A stretch of 64,000 nucleotides of DNA, from positions 3,193,403-3,257,402 of the forward strand of contig NW_020170382.1 of assembly GCF_000524195.1 (NCBI RefSeq). Direction: 5' to 3'. Positions 48,342 through 61,088 of the stretch are shown one piece after another (positions within the stretch are counted from its first letter, which is position 1; the number at the start of each line of letters is the position of its first letter). The position numbers and the translations under genes were made by a program. Below the pieces are notes generated by a model. That model was not told the origin of the DNA, searched no databases, and saw only the letters and a program-made list of their open reading frames with translations. This DNA comes from Echinococcus granulosus (lineage: Eukaryota > Platyhelminthes > Cestoda > Cyclophyllidea > Taeniidae).

Positions 48342-51300
48342 CATGGTAGAGAACATGCTAAAAATTGTTTTTAAAGCATTTTGAAGGCATGTAAATGTAC
48401 ATTTAAGATAACTGAATGAAGGAGCCCTTTACACACGACCTCCTGCCACCAAAGAGGTTTGACTTCTTGTTGAGGAAACAAAGTGTCTGGCTCGCATCTA
48501 CCAACAGTTTTTTATCAAATAGGGGAGATTTTTTAATGCCTAAAGCATGCCATCATTGGGCTGTTGATTTATCGTTTGTCCTTTCCACAAATAACCCTTA
48601 AGTGTACCCAAAGACACCCTTATCTGGGAATTTTTTACCTATGTTGAGCCGAAGTACACCCATTTGAAATCGAAATTACTACCAAACGTGAGAAAATAGC
48701 CTTAGTTCCAAATTTCGTGAGTGAAGTGCCGCCTTCGAACTTCACACAACGGACCCCTGCTTCTCATGAAGGTAGTAGAATTGTGGCATTTGTGCACTAC
48801 TATCAGTGTTACCTCAAGATTTTTTCATCTCCTCTAGAGCCTCAAAATCGTGATGCGCCATTTAAGATGCATGCAGCCCAGTGCCTGGTCAATTTTTCCA
48901 CGTTGTATATGGTTACCATCACCTAGAGGGACTAAACTTCCTAATCCGACATGAATTGCCAAAAAAATATTTCCTTTACTTTTCAAGCCATCTGTAGCTA
49001 CTTTCCTGGGGGACTAGGTCCTGTTTACATACAAAAAACACTCAAATCAATGTACTCTTCGGAAGATCAAGGATATCGAGTGTAAGATTTGAAGTGCGGT
49101 TTACTCTCGTGGCTCACATGCGAGGAAACCAGTCATCTCATATTCCATGAACCGATGGAAATGGATGATGGATTTCCAATCTATGCATTGGTTACGAAAC
49201 CAGACATCATTGTAGACCTGCCGCGTCTATGATACCGATCTTTTTTTAAAAAAAGTCAGATAGAATATACTTTCGCATCTTTTTAACACACTTTTTGAAA
49301 AGACCTTGTCTTGCCCAATCAGTACCTCTAATTTCACTAATTTGACGGGTGTAAATGAATCATCAGAGCATAAATCTTTGTCAAATATCACTTAGTATGT
49401 GGGTCATACGCTCATCTACTTGTTTTTGTGCTGTTAAAAAATACTCCTTTTCGTGATTGTCAGACTACAAAAAATGTGGAAAGAGTGTGCACAAGGGGCA
49501 CACTCTTTTGTGGGTCCGCAGGAGGTAGGCCATTTGAGACAAAATTCACAATCAACTGAACCAAATGGAAGTGTATAGGATGAATTCTGTTGGAGACTTA
49601 ATTCACTTTACATGTAAAATGTGGGTATGCAAATAGGACAGACTAAAGATAGCATACTTTTCACTCTCACGGACTCGTGTTTGGAGCGGCGGCAACAAAT
49701 CGCCAAATAGATGCCTGTAATAAGCCCCAGCTTAAGCTACTGCCTAAAAAATTAAAGCACACAAGCCAGACACGAGGAATGAGGCACCAATAGCAGGGCT
49801 TTGTGCTACCATCGAAATGGAGAAAAGCCGGAATAGTCACGGTTGCTTCTCTAGATCAACTACCGCGGAGATAACATGATGAATTTACATTAAATCGGGT
49901 AGTGTTCTGATTTCAGTGATAGTCTCACATTCTGCATAACTTTAAGGATCCAACTCTTATCGTTCGTTTGGAAGGTGAAGCTGGATGACATCGTTTAAGA
50001 CTGGGTAACATTTCATGCCCACCGCTTTTCACATTCCAGCTGTGTTTATGAAAAGTCTACGTAAGACTAAATCTTATTTAGTAAACCGCGTAAGGTAAAA
50101 TAAATTCCTCGAACTCCACCCGCCTGATCCCCTTCCACATGTTCACCGATCTGGATTATTATCAGCTTCTAGAGGCAACACACTACCATTTAACACGGAT
50201 GGTGTTAAAAAGGATACTGTGGTTTTCGCAACCCTCTTTAGTGAGCCTATACAGATTTAGTCGTCCGCAACTTTTGCTATTCTTTGACAATTCAGCTCGG
50301 TATCCTGTCAGCCAAAAGTGGGGAGTGGCTAGCACTGCTGACAATTTGGCACTCGTGCTACCGTCGAAGACGACATTAGACATACGAGTGCAGAAAGGGT
50401 TTTTTACTAACGCACAGACGAACGAAGGAAATTAGTGGAGCTGAAAATAGAGGGAATTTAGCGCTCTCCCCATAAACTAGAGACATTGGTTCTTCACCCC
50501 ATTTAGCTATATTTACCGGCTGCAACATGTACTTTAACAAGTCAGACGTTAGTCAAAGGACCTATTTAAAGTCTCGCTGGATATTAGGGCGTATCCTCCA
50601 CATAGATTAGTCTATGAAAAAAATTTTAAATAAAGCTGAAGTGGACACCGCCTTTAATGGGCAATTTTATGGGTGTTGTGATTTGTTCCATTGTTATGGG
50701 GGTGGAAAACGCCCTAACCTAGTCCATCGTACTGACTTGACTGGTATTTGCAGTAAGCTAGTTTATATAGGCAAGCATTTGTTTTAGATTACTCTCAGAA
50801 GGCAGCGTTTTAGATTTTTGGAGGCCTTCTAGAAACTTTATAAAGTTCCTCATTGTCAAGAGAGGCCTAACAATGAATGGAAGGAATGTGGTGATAATGG
50901 ATTTTATCCCCGCCATTCTTGATTTTAGTATTTGTTTTAGTATTTCATAACTGTTGAAAGATGGTGTGGATAGATTCACTTCTGTCTAGATTGGATCTAA
51001 GTTCCAGATTCCTCTTGTGACTGACTCATTCACGAGCATCGTTGAAATGGTCAAACATAATGACAGGTAAGCCTCATTGAGGACTTGAAGTGGTGTCTTT
51101 GTTGTAGAATTTTTTCCAAAAACGGAATATTTAATTATAAATAGTGCTAATCTTGGATTTTCTCATGGTTTCACAGACGAGTGCCAACAAATCGGTGGTC
51201 TGTGCGGCATATCCTCACAATCCCCAAAAAAAAGTGGTCAGATGGAATTATAAATATATGTATTTTTAGAATTGGTGTGCAAAAAAGCACATTCCAAGCC

Positions 51301-52117
51301 TCTGTTTAAAAAATGTGTAAATAAACAATTACGCGCAGAAGTAAATGTAGACCAATGGCAAAGCTCACTTGATCAGAGATAACCACCCACGAAAAATCAT
51401 CCAAGGTTGTGTAAGTCACCTTCAAAACGGCGGTCGGTTTCCCAACTACCGTGTGAGACCACACTGCGGTAAATCTGCCTACTTTACAAGGACCTGTAAA
51501 TGTGGGAGACAGGCTGCTTGTCAAAAAATAGACAAGGAAATTTGCCTACACCTAGCTATCCTTCGTAATCTGCAAAAGAGTTACATCCTCCTGAAATCTT
51601 ATTCAGTATTTTTCTGAATTTTTGAAGCGCCTTTGGCTTTCATTGGATTCTTTAATAATAGAAAAACTGAAAATCACCCTCTTTATGAAACGCACTATGG
51701 CAGAGCAGCACAATGGCAGTCCAAAACATGCACCACCTTGGTTTTTTTCCAACAAGGGCGTGGTTCCATTGGTAGACATTTAAAATTGGAAGTTCATTCT
51801 CTACACACACGTTTGCGCGGAGAGAAAAATGAACCAAAGTTACTTAGTAAAACCACCTTTAAGTCGAGTGTGGATTTCACTGCAAAAAATTAGTCTGAAA
51901 TTGTCCGCTTTGCTGTAACCTGGTCTACCCACAAATTTTTAATTTACTTAAAAAGAATTGTACATAGTTTCCATTAAAAATTAACAAACCAGTATAGTCA
52001 AATACAGAGAAGTACAAGTACTAGTTCGCAACCATTTTGGTTAAATTAATGGTGGTGTCAGATAATTTGCGGGTCTAAAGTAAAAAGGGGTGCTGTGAAT
52101 AAAAAATTCATGGTATG

Positions 52118-52123
52118 TTTATT
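52118..52123 (-). terminator. Possible poly(A) signal for the candidate exon at 52286-52519
   Basis: AATAAA on the - strand lies about 165 nt downstream of the TAG that ends the candidate exon. Confidence 0.25.
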
Positions 52124-52285
52124 TTCTTCTTCAAAACTACACAAGATTTACATTCAAATAGTCTATTTGACACGAAAATATAAGAGTTTGTGGAAAACAA
52201 TTTACTGTTGTTCGTTCAGTTGACTTTGTACATTTTTATGAGGGTTAAAGACGGCAGGGCACTGTGGAGAGCACTGTGAAGAACG

Positions 52286-52519
52286 CTACACAAACAGACT
52301 GTCCACAAGCGATTGCATACACTTTTCAATTGCCTGCATGTTACAGAGAGTCATCGAAGAAGCGACCACTAGACAAGGACCACATTGACCCTCCTTGGTC
52401 TCCTGAACGAATTCAGTAGACTTATCCATCCTGTAGTTCATGAAGTGAAACGCACATGCAAATTCCAGCAAAATACAATGGACAGCCTTCCTTGCTTCCT
52501 CCCCCCAAATTATTGGCAC
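52286..52519 (-). CDS. Candidate terminal exon of an unrecognised - strand gene, 77 aa
   Basis: A 78-codon frame runs from an acceptor (ttttgtag at 52520-52527 on the - strand) to TAG. It reads like protein, for example WGEEARKAVHCILLEFACAF and KEGQCGPCLVVASSMTLC, with a helical, Cys-containing character. A poly(A) hexamer follows. I do not recognise the family. The upstream exon would have to end in phase 0. Cys-rich open frames at 52.87-53.32 kb on the same strand are candidates, but no joint chain of exons could be fixed because of the gap at 53324-53423. It may be chance. Confidence 0.3.
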   Translation of the reverse strand: MPIIWGEEARKAVHCILLEFACAFHFMNYRMDKSTEFVQETKEGQCGPCLVVASSMTLCNMQAIEKCMQSLVDSLFV

Positions 52520-52869
52520 CTACAAAACCCCACACAACAATTCTTCCAACCCCCAACACGAAACGCTTTTCATCGAGTAATCCACAATTACAATCACATT
52601 ACGATCGAAAGAAGCACACGCGAAGTCTGCCTCACTCCTCAGCGGCATTGATGACTCACGACACAATGCTGGCGCAATCCACCCACCTATCTGCCATATC
52701 GCCACATCGCCACCTCGCCAACTCTCCCAAATTGTCAAACCGTCTAAATGCATCATCTCTTCATTGGTTCCCGCCCACATCTGCAGTGTACTTGCTCTCG
52801 CTTCCCACAACAATGTCACCACTGCCACTGTGGTGACTGTGACCACACACTCATCATCCACCACAGCCT

Positions 52870-53323
52870 GGTCAACCAAACACCAGGCTGATTACCTCAT
52901 TGTTAGTTGAGTGGCATTTGGAAGTCCGACTGCGTACTACTGCCACCACACCTACATGCCACCATCCCATTACGCATCGCATGTCTGAAACACGACATGT
53001 GCACCGTCTGAAGCACTGGGTGGATCCACGAAACGCCCATTCTGAGGTTGGACACTGCACTCTGCACAGGTGACGGTGACCACGACTTCTGCACAGTCGC
53101 TAAAGGCCTGCTGTAGGCACTGACACTCCAAGTTGGCACTGACAGACACACTTCAAGCCAAAAGCAGAATGTGGTTGACGCTGCAATGGAGAATACTCAC
53201 TCACACATTGAGCAATCGCACCATTCACAAGCCTGCACCTCTTCGCTCCACACCACTCGCACACATTCCATGCACAATGAAGATGAGTTGGTTCCCAGAG
53301 AAGGAGGTGGAGAGGGAGGTGGA
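52870..53323 (-). other. GC-rich, stop-poor segment with Cys-rich open frames (- strand)
   Basis: Two or three - strand frames stay open in parallel through most of this segment. One has C-x4-C-x2-C-x4-C spacing (CAWNVCEWCGAKRC) and ends at a good GTGAGT donor in phase 0. Another has CPTSEWAFRGSTQCFRRCTC, faintly like a thrombospondin type 1 repeat, before a GTAGGT donor. It could be exons of a secreted Cys-rich protein, or simply compositional openness. The two readings cannot be separated here. Confidence 0.25.
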
Positions 53324-53423
53324 NNNNNNNNNNNNNNNNNNNNNNNNNNNNNNNNNNNNNNNNNNNNNNNNNNNNNNNNNNNNNNNNNNNNNNNNNNNNN
53401 NNNNNNNNNNNNNNNNNNNNNNN
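53324..53423. other. Assembly gap, exactly 100 N
   Basis: Exactly 100 undetermined bases is a common placeholder for a gap of unknown size. The left edge is purine-rich (ggaggtggagagggaggtgga). The inverted copy at the window end continues past the gap edge with another G/A-rich sequence, so the missing DNA is probably a G/A-rich low-complexity repeat. Confidence 0.95.
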
Positions 53424-53608
53424 GAAGAGGGTGAGGAAAGTGTGGCCCTCCACAATCGTGACAGGGGGCGTGAGTGTGACTCTGCCTCGACTTGGATTAT
53501 GTGAATCGTGTGTGTTGAGGGTGTCTCTTCAGCGTGAGAAAACTTGGCATCTGTTTGATGTGCACGCAGCGCCATTGGAATGAGTAGGGAATTTCCATAG
53601 TTTAAAAA
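53424..53608 (-). repeat. Left arm of a 185-bp perfect inverted repeat
   Basis: Base for base, this segment is the reverse complement of 63804-63988. The match starts at the gap edge and stops at 53608, where the sequences diverge. The - strand carries a frame starting MALRAHQTDAKFSHAEE that is open into the gap. Confidence 0.9.
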
Positions 53609-53689
53609 ATTTGTAATTTTACGTAGCAATACATGATTCCAATTAGCTCTATAAGCTGAAACATTGCAACAGAAATGTTAAATTAGTTT

Positions 53690-53815
53690 ACCCACCTACC
53701 TGCCTGCCTATCCATTCCGTTAGAAGATCCTTCTCCCATTCATTTGTTTAATCTTTCATCCACCCACTTCTTTACCCATTTATTCATCTATTGCCCCGTC
53801 GATCCATCTTTCGAT
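53690..53815. repeat. Degenerate CCAT/CCTA tetranucleotide tract
   Basis: Runs such as cccacctacctgcctgcc and catccacccac form an impure tetranucleotide repeat. Similar tracts on the opposite strand lie at 58.0-58.3, 58.8, 59.5, 59.7 and 63.6 kb. Confidence 0.5.
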
Positions 53816-55261
53816 GCAATCACTCTTTTCAGGGCACTCTTTCATAAAATCTTGAATCCCATATATAATAAACAGTCTCTCTATTTTTTCGAGGTCCATA
53901 AGTGACGGCGTGTCTACTTAACATGTTTTACACTTTGGGAAAGATTTACAATAATTGTTCATTGTGTGGCTGAAATTACGTCTCTTTCAGGCTGTGTTAT
54001 GTGTCATTAGCGTTTCACACACTCACACCCACACACTGGCTCACCCTCAGTCACTCATAAAGCCATCGTTCTCATTGGTGCACATCTAAAATTTAGGTAG
54101 ATACGTCTCCATGCCAAAATGCACTCCATAAGGTATTGGAAAGAAGCATTACTTTGGAAGGAGGCAAATAACCTACTTGAGTGTCTCTGTCTCCCATTGG
54201 TTCATCCTTAAAGACCTTCTATAACCGCCCAAGAGAGGTGGATAAGTGTGAAATCGGTGCCTCCCGTGCACATGACAGGGTGTGGCGTTCTGGGTGTAGA
54301 TGTGAATATTTGTGCATTCATAGGCCGTAAGTCTAGTCATGGCCTCAGCCACCAGTATTTATTTTTAGAAAGAAAATGGTTACACATTTGGAAGATTTTG
54401 TAGCTTTAGAAATCGCCCGTCCTCTCATATACGTGATTACACTGCCTAAAGGCGCTCAAATTTCACCTTTCAGTTTCCGAGGCACCATTACTTTAATTAA
54501 TTCGTGCTGTAAACAGTAAATTAAAATAGTTAGAGGAGAAACCCAAAGTGGGCTAAAATAACTGCCAAATCGGGAAATAGTATCAGTTTTAAAACTATCG
54601 TAACAGTTTCTCCTCATCACCCAGATAGAAGAGAACGCAAATGCTGAGTTTGGGGAATTTTAAAACCAAAAATGAAAGAATCGGATTAGAGCAGTAAATA
54701 GGGAAAAGTAATTAATGAAAATAGCAAGATATTAGGTGATCAAAAAGGTGGCGAGGTTTTCGAAGCATTTGTTGTGTCCTTGCATAGTTTTTCGCCTCGA
54801 GAAAAGTGGGTTCCAGAGCCGTAGAAGCTTCTAGAATTTGTAGAGCCTTTAAAGAAGGTGCAGTAGGTGCGAAAATGGTTAGGAAGTTTTAATTTTGTTG
54901 GCTAATTTGCCGAAAGTTAGATGATGATTAGCCTCCCATTCTTAATGGTAATAAATGAACAGCTTTGAGTAACATTCCACTAGAGCTCCAATCCGATTGG
55001 TTGACATCTACATCAAGTGGGAAAGTCATTGTGAGGGATGCTGATAAAATGGACTCTACGGTAATGTCCGGGGGGCTGTCATCGAATTCCCCCAAAAGAT
55101 CGAGTACCTTGCACGAATCGGGCTTCCAGAAACAGGCAGATGTCCATAGGATTCCTGCTATTGTAGTAGGCTGAGAGCTATGACAATTGGGATCGTCGCT
55201 AACGCCTACGGCTTGGGAGCCCCCAAATCACCAAAGCCAAAGTTGTGATTCCGAGCAGCCG

Positions 55262-55450
55262 ATCATCCCATCGCTGTGTTGTGCTGTGCAGTGACATGCA
55301 ATACCGTGCCATTCCACACTGTGCTTGAAGTCCACCGTAGGTACAAATGCACATCCACAGGTTCCGGTTTCATGCCTTCGCCTGCAAGTAACCATGCTTA
55401 GCATTACATCCTGTTCCACCCGCCCATCCGCCCAATCACACACCCACTAT
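55262..55450 (+). repeat. Dispersed repeat family 2, copy 2
   Basis: A gctgtgttgtgctgtgc tract is followed by accgtgcca, agtccaccgtaggtacaaatgc, catccacaggttccggtttc and atgccttcgcc. It then has gcttagcattaca and ctgttccaccc. The order matches copies at 36.0 and 56.5-56.8 kb. Confidence 0.6.
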
Positions 55451-56524
55451 CGCTGCCATTCTGATTAACGGTGTCTGAATCGGACTAAACTGGTCCTCAA
55501 AATGTGCGTAGACATGTTGTTACAGAACAGATTGTCACATATTATTGTGTGTAGCACGCTTTTTTACAGCTGTAAATGTCAAAGTCTCGGTTTAATTCCA
55601 TTGTCTCTTGCATACAGAGAAGGCCAAACCAGCCCGGAGGATTTTACTTAACGTGAGGTAGAACCGAAGTGAAGACTGCAACGCCGTAAACTGAGTGACT
55701 AAGTCAATGCTGTAGGTGTGTTGTTTTTGAGTCAAATCATGGCTTGGCACGCCACTCAATCTACACACCAGAGGCGATTGTATTCGAGGTGCAACTCACT
55801 GCAGTTTTACTATTTTCCTCCTCTCGTGAGAATCCTATGCACAACCTTTCTCACACTAAGGCCCAAGTTTTGCTTCGCTACTTCGATTTGCCTCCCTATT
55901 CACTGAAATTAGACCTTTGGATACAGCAATGAAATAAAGAGAAAGACGACTAGCAGTATTTTTACGCAATTCCGCTTTTTCGTGGAGTATTTTGGCCGCG
56001 ACACCAATCTCTGCTGGGCTATCTACATGATCATCATTTGACAGTGGCCTTTCATGGGTCGTAAGGATCCGTAAATACATCAATGCACACAAATTCGCAA
56101 ATCGCTATATTTGACGACTGCGGAGACCCAAAATTTGAACTCAAAAAGTGACAATGTGATCTGCTCAGATGATCCAAGTTAGCTGAAATATCATAGGTTT
56201 AACTGTGCTTTGACCTCAGTCAGTCATCATGCTAGGTGGTGCTTTTCATAACAGATTTGTGTTAATAAGTAGCATATTTTGATAAAAATATTTTCTGCAT
56301 CTTATCTTCGACCTTTAAGGCAATAAAGTCTCAATAAGTTTTTGAAAAATTATGAATATTTTAGTGTTTAAATGAAATAGCTTGAAACCCACGGAACTAT
56401 AAACAAACTTTATCATCCTGATTCAAGCTTTTAATGAATTGCAAAAGGCAACTTTTCTGACGTGGCAGAAAGGAGCACGTTTTAAGTTCATTTTCTGAGA
56501 GGCTTTTAAGACAGACTCTACATA

Positions 56525-57050
56525 TTGGAATGCTGTCGCGGTGGCATTGCAGGCAGTAGTAGGTGGAAGGCCTGCCCTATTGCTTGTGGCCAACGCACAC
56601 GGTGTCGAAGACGGATTAGGGCTGGCAACAGCGGCAGTGTGTGCCCGTGTGGGTGGAGCTGTGTGGAACTGAGTGTAATGCTGAGCGAAGTCATCTGTGG
56701 ACAAAGGCGCAAAAACGGAGCCTGCGGATGGCTATTCCTATCGGCGGTGGACTTTAATCACAGTGCTGTAGGGCACGCCACTAGAGGACATTGAACTACA
56801 CGAGAAGGTGATGGGATGCCTAGGTGCTCAGCATTACCACTTTAAATTTGATGATGTAGATGTTTCAATGGCCTTTTCTAAAAATTTTGACGGTGCCCTG
56901 CACTACGTCACATCACTATGTGAAAGGTCGGGTCTACCACCGCATGACCTGTTGTGCTATGAAACGCCGGTGAAGAACGCCACTGGTGAGAGGGCTGAAC
57001 CTGACCCAACCCAACACAACATAGCCCAGCACAATACAACACTCTCTGGA
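56525..57050 (-). repeat. Dispersed repeat family 2, copy 3 (inverted)
   Basis: On the - strand it shows the ttgtgttgggttggg tract (about 57010-57030). About 230 bp further on come ctctagtggcgtgcc, aaagtccaccg, catccgcaggctccg, gctcagcattacac and cagttccac. The ordered blocks match copies 1 and 2. Confidence 0.6.
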
Positions 57051-58028
57051 ATCGAAGGCAGCTTTCCACTTCCGATGAGCACGGTATGGCGTACCAAAGT
57101 GGTTCAATAATATTAATAAATCTGTCTAAACAATGAGGTAGGTATGTAAATGCGTTAGGAGGAGAAGGCGGGGAAGAAGAAATAGTAGGCTGTACAAAAA
57201 GCGAAGAGGTGTTTGGACTCCTTGTGAAATGCTTTTTTTTCGGTGATCGTGGGTGAACACCAAAGTCACATCTTGACTTGAAGGCTAATTGTAAGGTAAA
57301 TAATACCTCATCCCAATTTCTTGTTCAATATCTAACTTTATTTATTTTCTGTAACCTTTTCCCGAAATTTCAAATTTTTACATTCACCAAAGAATCAAAC
57401 CGACTTGAAATGCTACATTTGATTTGTTGCTGTTTGGTTCTTTCCCTTACCTTTGATACATGCATCCAGAAGGATTCATTTGTTTGAAGAGATTTAACAA
57501 ATGCCAATATTTGATTTTAGCCTCCTATCTTGCAAATCGGTAAATTGCAGATTTTCAAAGAGGCCTCAAATTTCGAGCATTGCTACTTCCGCTTAGGTGT
57601 TTAGGTTAGACATACTTTTACCACACTCTAGATTACCCGTGAAAGAAGACATTAGAAGGTCCCAAGAAAAGGTTACATAGACAGTTGGTTAATGGGACGC
57701 AATCCAGAAAAGTCATTTCATAATTTCATCATTTAGTTGTAAAATCGCACTCCCAGGCAGCAAGTTTGTGCATGCGCACTAACTCATGCCTTACCTCCGT
57801 TGTGTGTGAGAATATACTCTACGTTTTTACTTCTGTTAGCATGGATCATGTTAATAAATCATTTCACAGGACCTTTAAATACCTCAACTTTCCAAAAAAT
57901 TACAAAAGTTCTTCCCTTTAACAGTGGTTCAGAGATAATCGAATCCATGATTTTCAGCACGTTATCATTTGAAGTTAATGAAAGAAAAGTGGATGAGAAT
58001 TTGTAGGCATAAAAATGATGGCAAATGA

Positions 58029-58265
58029 CTAAATGGATGGATGGGTATGGGATAGCTGGGGGGATGGATGGATGGACGGTGGATAGATAACTTAGAGATA
58101 TAACAGAAATTAATATGAATACTGAGTAGGCAAAGGAGTGAATTACAAACAGTTTGCATTGGCCCAGGAATAAATTGATAAATCGGTAGGTCGGGGTTTG
58201 ACTGATGGATGGACGAGATGATTTAATGAATAAAGAAAGGACGAATCGAGATGGATGGATGAATG
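58029..58265. repeat. Degenerate GGAT tetranucleotide tract
   Basis: Impure runs such as ggatggatgggtatggg and ggatggatggatggacgg recur over this segment. They suggest an old, expanded and mutated tetranucleotide array. Confidence 0.6.
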
Positions 58266-59699
58266 AACAAGCTAAAGTTCGAATAAACAAATTCATCAAT
58301 TGCTGAGTAAAACAATTACCTCTTGGATGGACAAAAGTGATTTTTCAATGACTTGACCATTTTTCCACCCAAAGATCATCCAAGCAGCTGATGAAACTCA
58401 GACGACTGGGTCGCAAACACATCAGGTAGTTGGAATATTCTGTTTGGGACCGTGGGAACCTTTATTGAAAGTTAACCATGAAAGCACGCGATGTCAAGGA
58501 TTTGCACACTTTCAAGCTAAATTTTGACGAAAAGTTTCATCACTGCTTTTCAGAACACTACCAACCTGAGTGACCCCATTAAAGGGCTTCGAAGAACCCA
58601 TTCTAAATGGCGACATCATCTGGCAGTAATTGGTGATTGCTAAGGTCCCATTTAAGGAAAATGGGAGGAATTGATCAATCTAAACACTAGTGGCTATGAT
58701 ATTAAATGGACAATTTAAAGATAAACGGCTGGCTGCCTTGGCAGCTGCCCCGAGAAGAGGTAAATCGGTGGATAATGAAGGAATGGGTGGGTGAATAGGT
58801 CTATTAGTGGTTGGATTAGGTAATGGTAATGCATGGATGGGTGAGGGAATGATTGTGTAAATGATCAAATTAGTGAAAAATTTTCCCATCAGATTTGACA
58901 AGAGTGACGTCTCGGTGTCCAGAGTCTGGCTAATAGCATAAAACTGGCGGTAAAACGGCCAAAATAGGGTCACAGAACTATCAAGTGATTAAAGTAATGC
59001 AAATCAGGCCATATTACCACGCATTCGACCACTACGGTCACGACCTCTCGGACGTCGTCTTGTGTGGCGATTTACGGACTTCAAGGCCACAACGGCAACA
59101 AGAGGTATGGAGTGAAGGGGGGAAAGGGAGGAAAGGGGGGTGAATAAATGTGAGGGAGGGTGTGTGAGGGCTCGAGAGCAAAAACCAAAGCAACACAATG
59201 TACACAGACTACCGCCAAGAGACTCGATCAAAGGCACACGTATTATCTGCATGACTCTGCCACGCCCCAGGTATTGCTGCGTAAACCTCTCTGCAAGTGT
59301 ATATGTACCTGAGTGCGTGCGTGCGTGCGAATGCATGTGATAATGCACTACTGAATTGCAGATTAGCGACTGTCACAACAGGTAAACATTTTGAGAGGTT
59401 TAATAGTTGTGATTCAGCTGATATACCTGCTTGATCAAAAGAGCAAATGTGAGATCAAGGTCTTTATTTATTGACAAGCGAATTTAGGGTAGATGGGTAG
59501 ATGATAAGACCAGTAATAGATGACATATAAATGGAAAGCTGAATTCAAGGCGGAAGGGTAGATGTGGCGAAGGGAGTTTTGGGACGGATTATGAGACAAA
59601 TAATAAGATAGAGTGAAAGGGAACATGTAAGATGAATTTAAATAGCACACTGCTTTAATCACACGGTACTCAAAAAGCAAATAATATTTAACCGTGAGT

Positions 59700-59805
59700 G
59701 ATCCCAGTGTTATAGATGGGTGGATGATAAAGGGCGAGTACAGGATGGAAGGATACGTGATGGATGGATGAGTACGTGGACGCGCGATGGATAATTAGGT
59801 AGATG
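59700..59805. repeat. Degenerate GATG tract
   Basis: Short runs (gatgggtggatga, gatggatggatga) have the same composition as the tract at 58.0 kb. Confidence 0.5.
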
Positions 59806-60504
59806 CATGAATCTAGGGTGAATTAATAGGCGCTTGGTTAGAGAAACGTTAATTTCTAGATGTTTGCCTCTTTGACGGATGAATGAGTACCGTAGGCGGT
59901 ACCAAATGATGAACCGACGCATCCGTTAGGGGACAATTATCCACTTTTGAATGACTGTTTCACTCACAATGTAATTTCCTCCAATCGCTCTGAGTGTCTG
60001 CATGAATTGGACACTTCTTTTCCTCTAATGATTAGCCTCAACTACCCCATTGAGGAACACCACTAAGAGGTGCCTTAATGACACATAGTTGCCCCCACTC
60101 GTAGCAAAGTGTAAGGTGGACAAAAAATCATCTATGGAGATATAGCAGTAGATAGCTGAAGAAGCATTTACTTCTCCCGCACTAGGTTCCCCTCCATTCA
60201 ATCACAAATGGCATTGGAGATAGGCAAATATCTTTCAAAATAAATTGAATAACGAAAGAGATATTACTTAATCGCACACATCCATTCTGGCCCCGAATTT
60301 TATCATGGAGCACCCGGTGGAAGTCAAAGACACCATACAACAATCAATAGACAACTGTTGCGCTTCCACACTCGCCGTTCATGGCTTCCCCTCACTGCGC
60401 TTCGAGTGGCACATCACCATTGAGATAACATTATTGTCAAAGTGGCCGTGGAGGAAGCAGGACCCTATACGGCCCAATTATGATGGCAACAAACAATCTT
60501 CGGT

Positions 60505-60550
60505 ATCTCTACGCTGTTGTGATGTGCTGTGCTGTGTTGTGCTGTGAACC
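60505..60550 (+). repeat. Family 2 TGTGCTGTG tract
   Basis: gatgtgctgtgctgtgttgt, with gctgtg after it, is the same tract that precedes family 2 copies 1 and 2. The conserved downstream block was not found next to it, so the copy is partial. Confidence 0.45.
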
Positions 60551-61020
60551 CAAACAGATAAGATCAAAGCTTTTAGCGATGAGTTCTGAATGCTCACCCA
60601 TTGCGTATGTAAATGAAACATCCCATACAAAGACCACTTTGCTCCACGTAATGCACACACGTGCAAAATGACTTACCAACAACCTTGCTTTCTTCAGAGC
60701 AAGACAAAAGACATTTGGTTTACAGGACGCACACCTGGCGCATCCTCTCCTATCCTAACACTCGCTGCATTCTCTAGTGTACCAGGCACCAACTCATCGC
60801 CTCCACGTACAGCCATGACAAACTGTCAGGTCTAATTCACCACTGCTATATTCTCCTATTTCTTGTTAAAGCAAGGGAAAGGAAGCACTGCGCTCAGAGA
60901 CCGCACATCCCAAGTCCATTTTACCATTAAGCCAACCAATCAGTCAGGTAGGGATTCCAACTAGGCGTGACAGATTCACCTACCTGTTAGCACCCTACCA
61001 ACACTTCGACACGCCCTCAA

Positions 61021-61088
61021 CCACACACACCCACTCACACACCCAACTACCCACACACACACCCAACTACCCACACACACACACACAT
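61021..61088. repeat. CA-rich microsatellite with an 18-20-bp higher-order unit
   Basis: The motif cacacacacccaactacc is repeated in tandem, ending in a pure CA run. This is a compound simple repeat. Confidence 0.8.

Larger units (their letters stand above)
45320..52117. other. Gene-poor flank downstream of KLF
   Basis: No exon could be supported. It holds a CCAAT/GC-box patch (47020-47235), a GGGTGTGGC motif near an ATTGG box (48007-48041) and one 16-bp dyad (48326-48341). The 166-aa - strand frame at 46700-47200 overlaps the GC-rich patch in several open frames and is not accepted as coding. Confidence 0.4.

Noticed and set aside
59000..59300. - strand pieces with RRRPRGRDRSGRMRGNMA and an Sm2-like RG-x7-R-x-P pattern, considered as an LSm/SmD gene
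   Set aside because: No Sm1 motif exon, weak acceptors, and the similarity is too short. Chance and CpG-rich composition explain it.
60305..60547. 80-aa + strand frame starting MEHPVEVKDTIQQ
   Set aside because: It runs into the family 2 TGTGCTGTG tract, which makes its C-terminus repeat-derived, and the opposite strand is also open.
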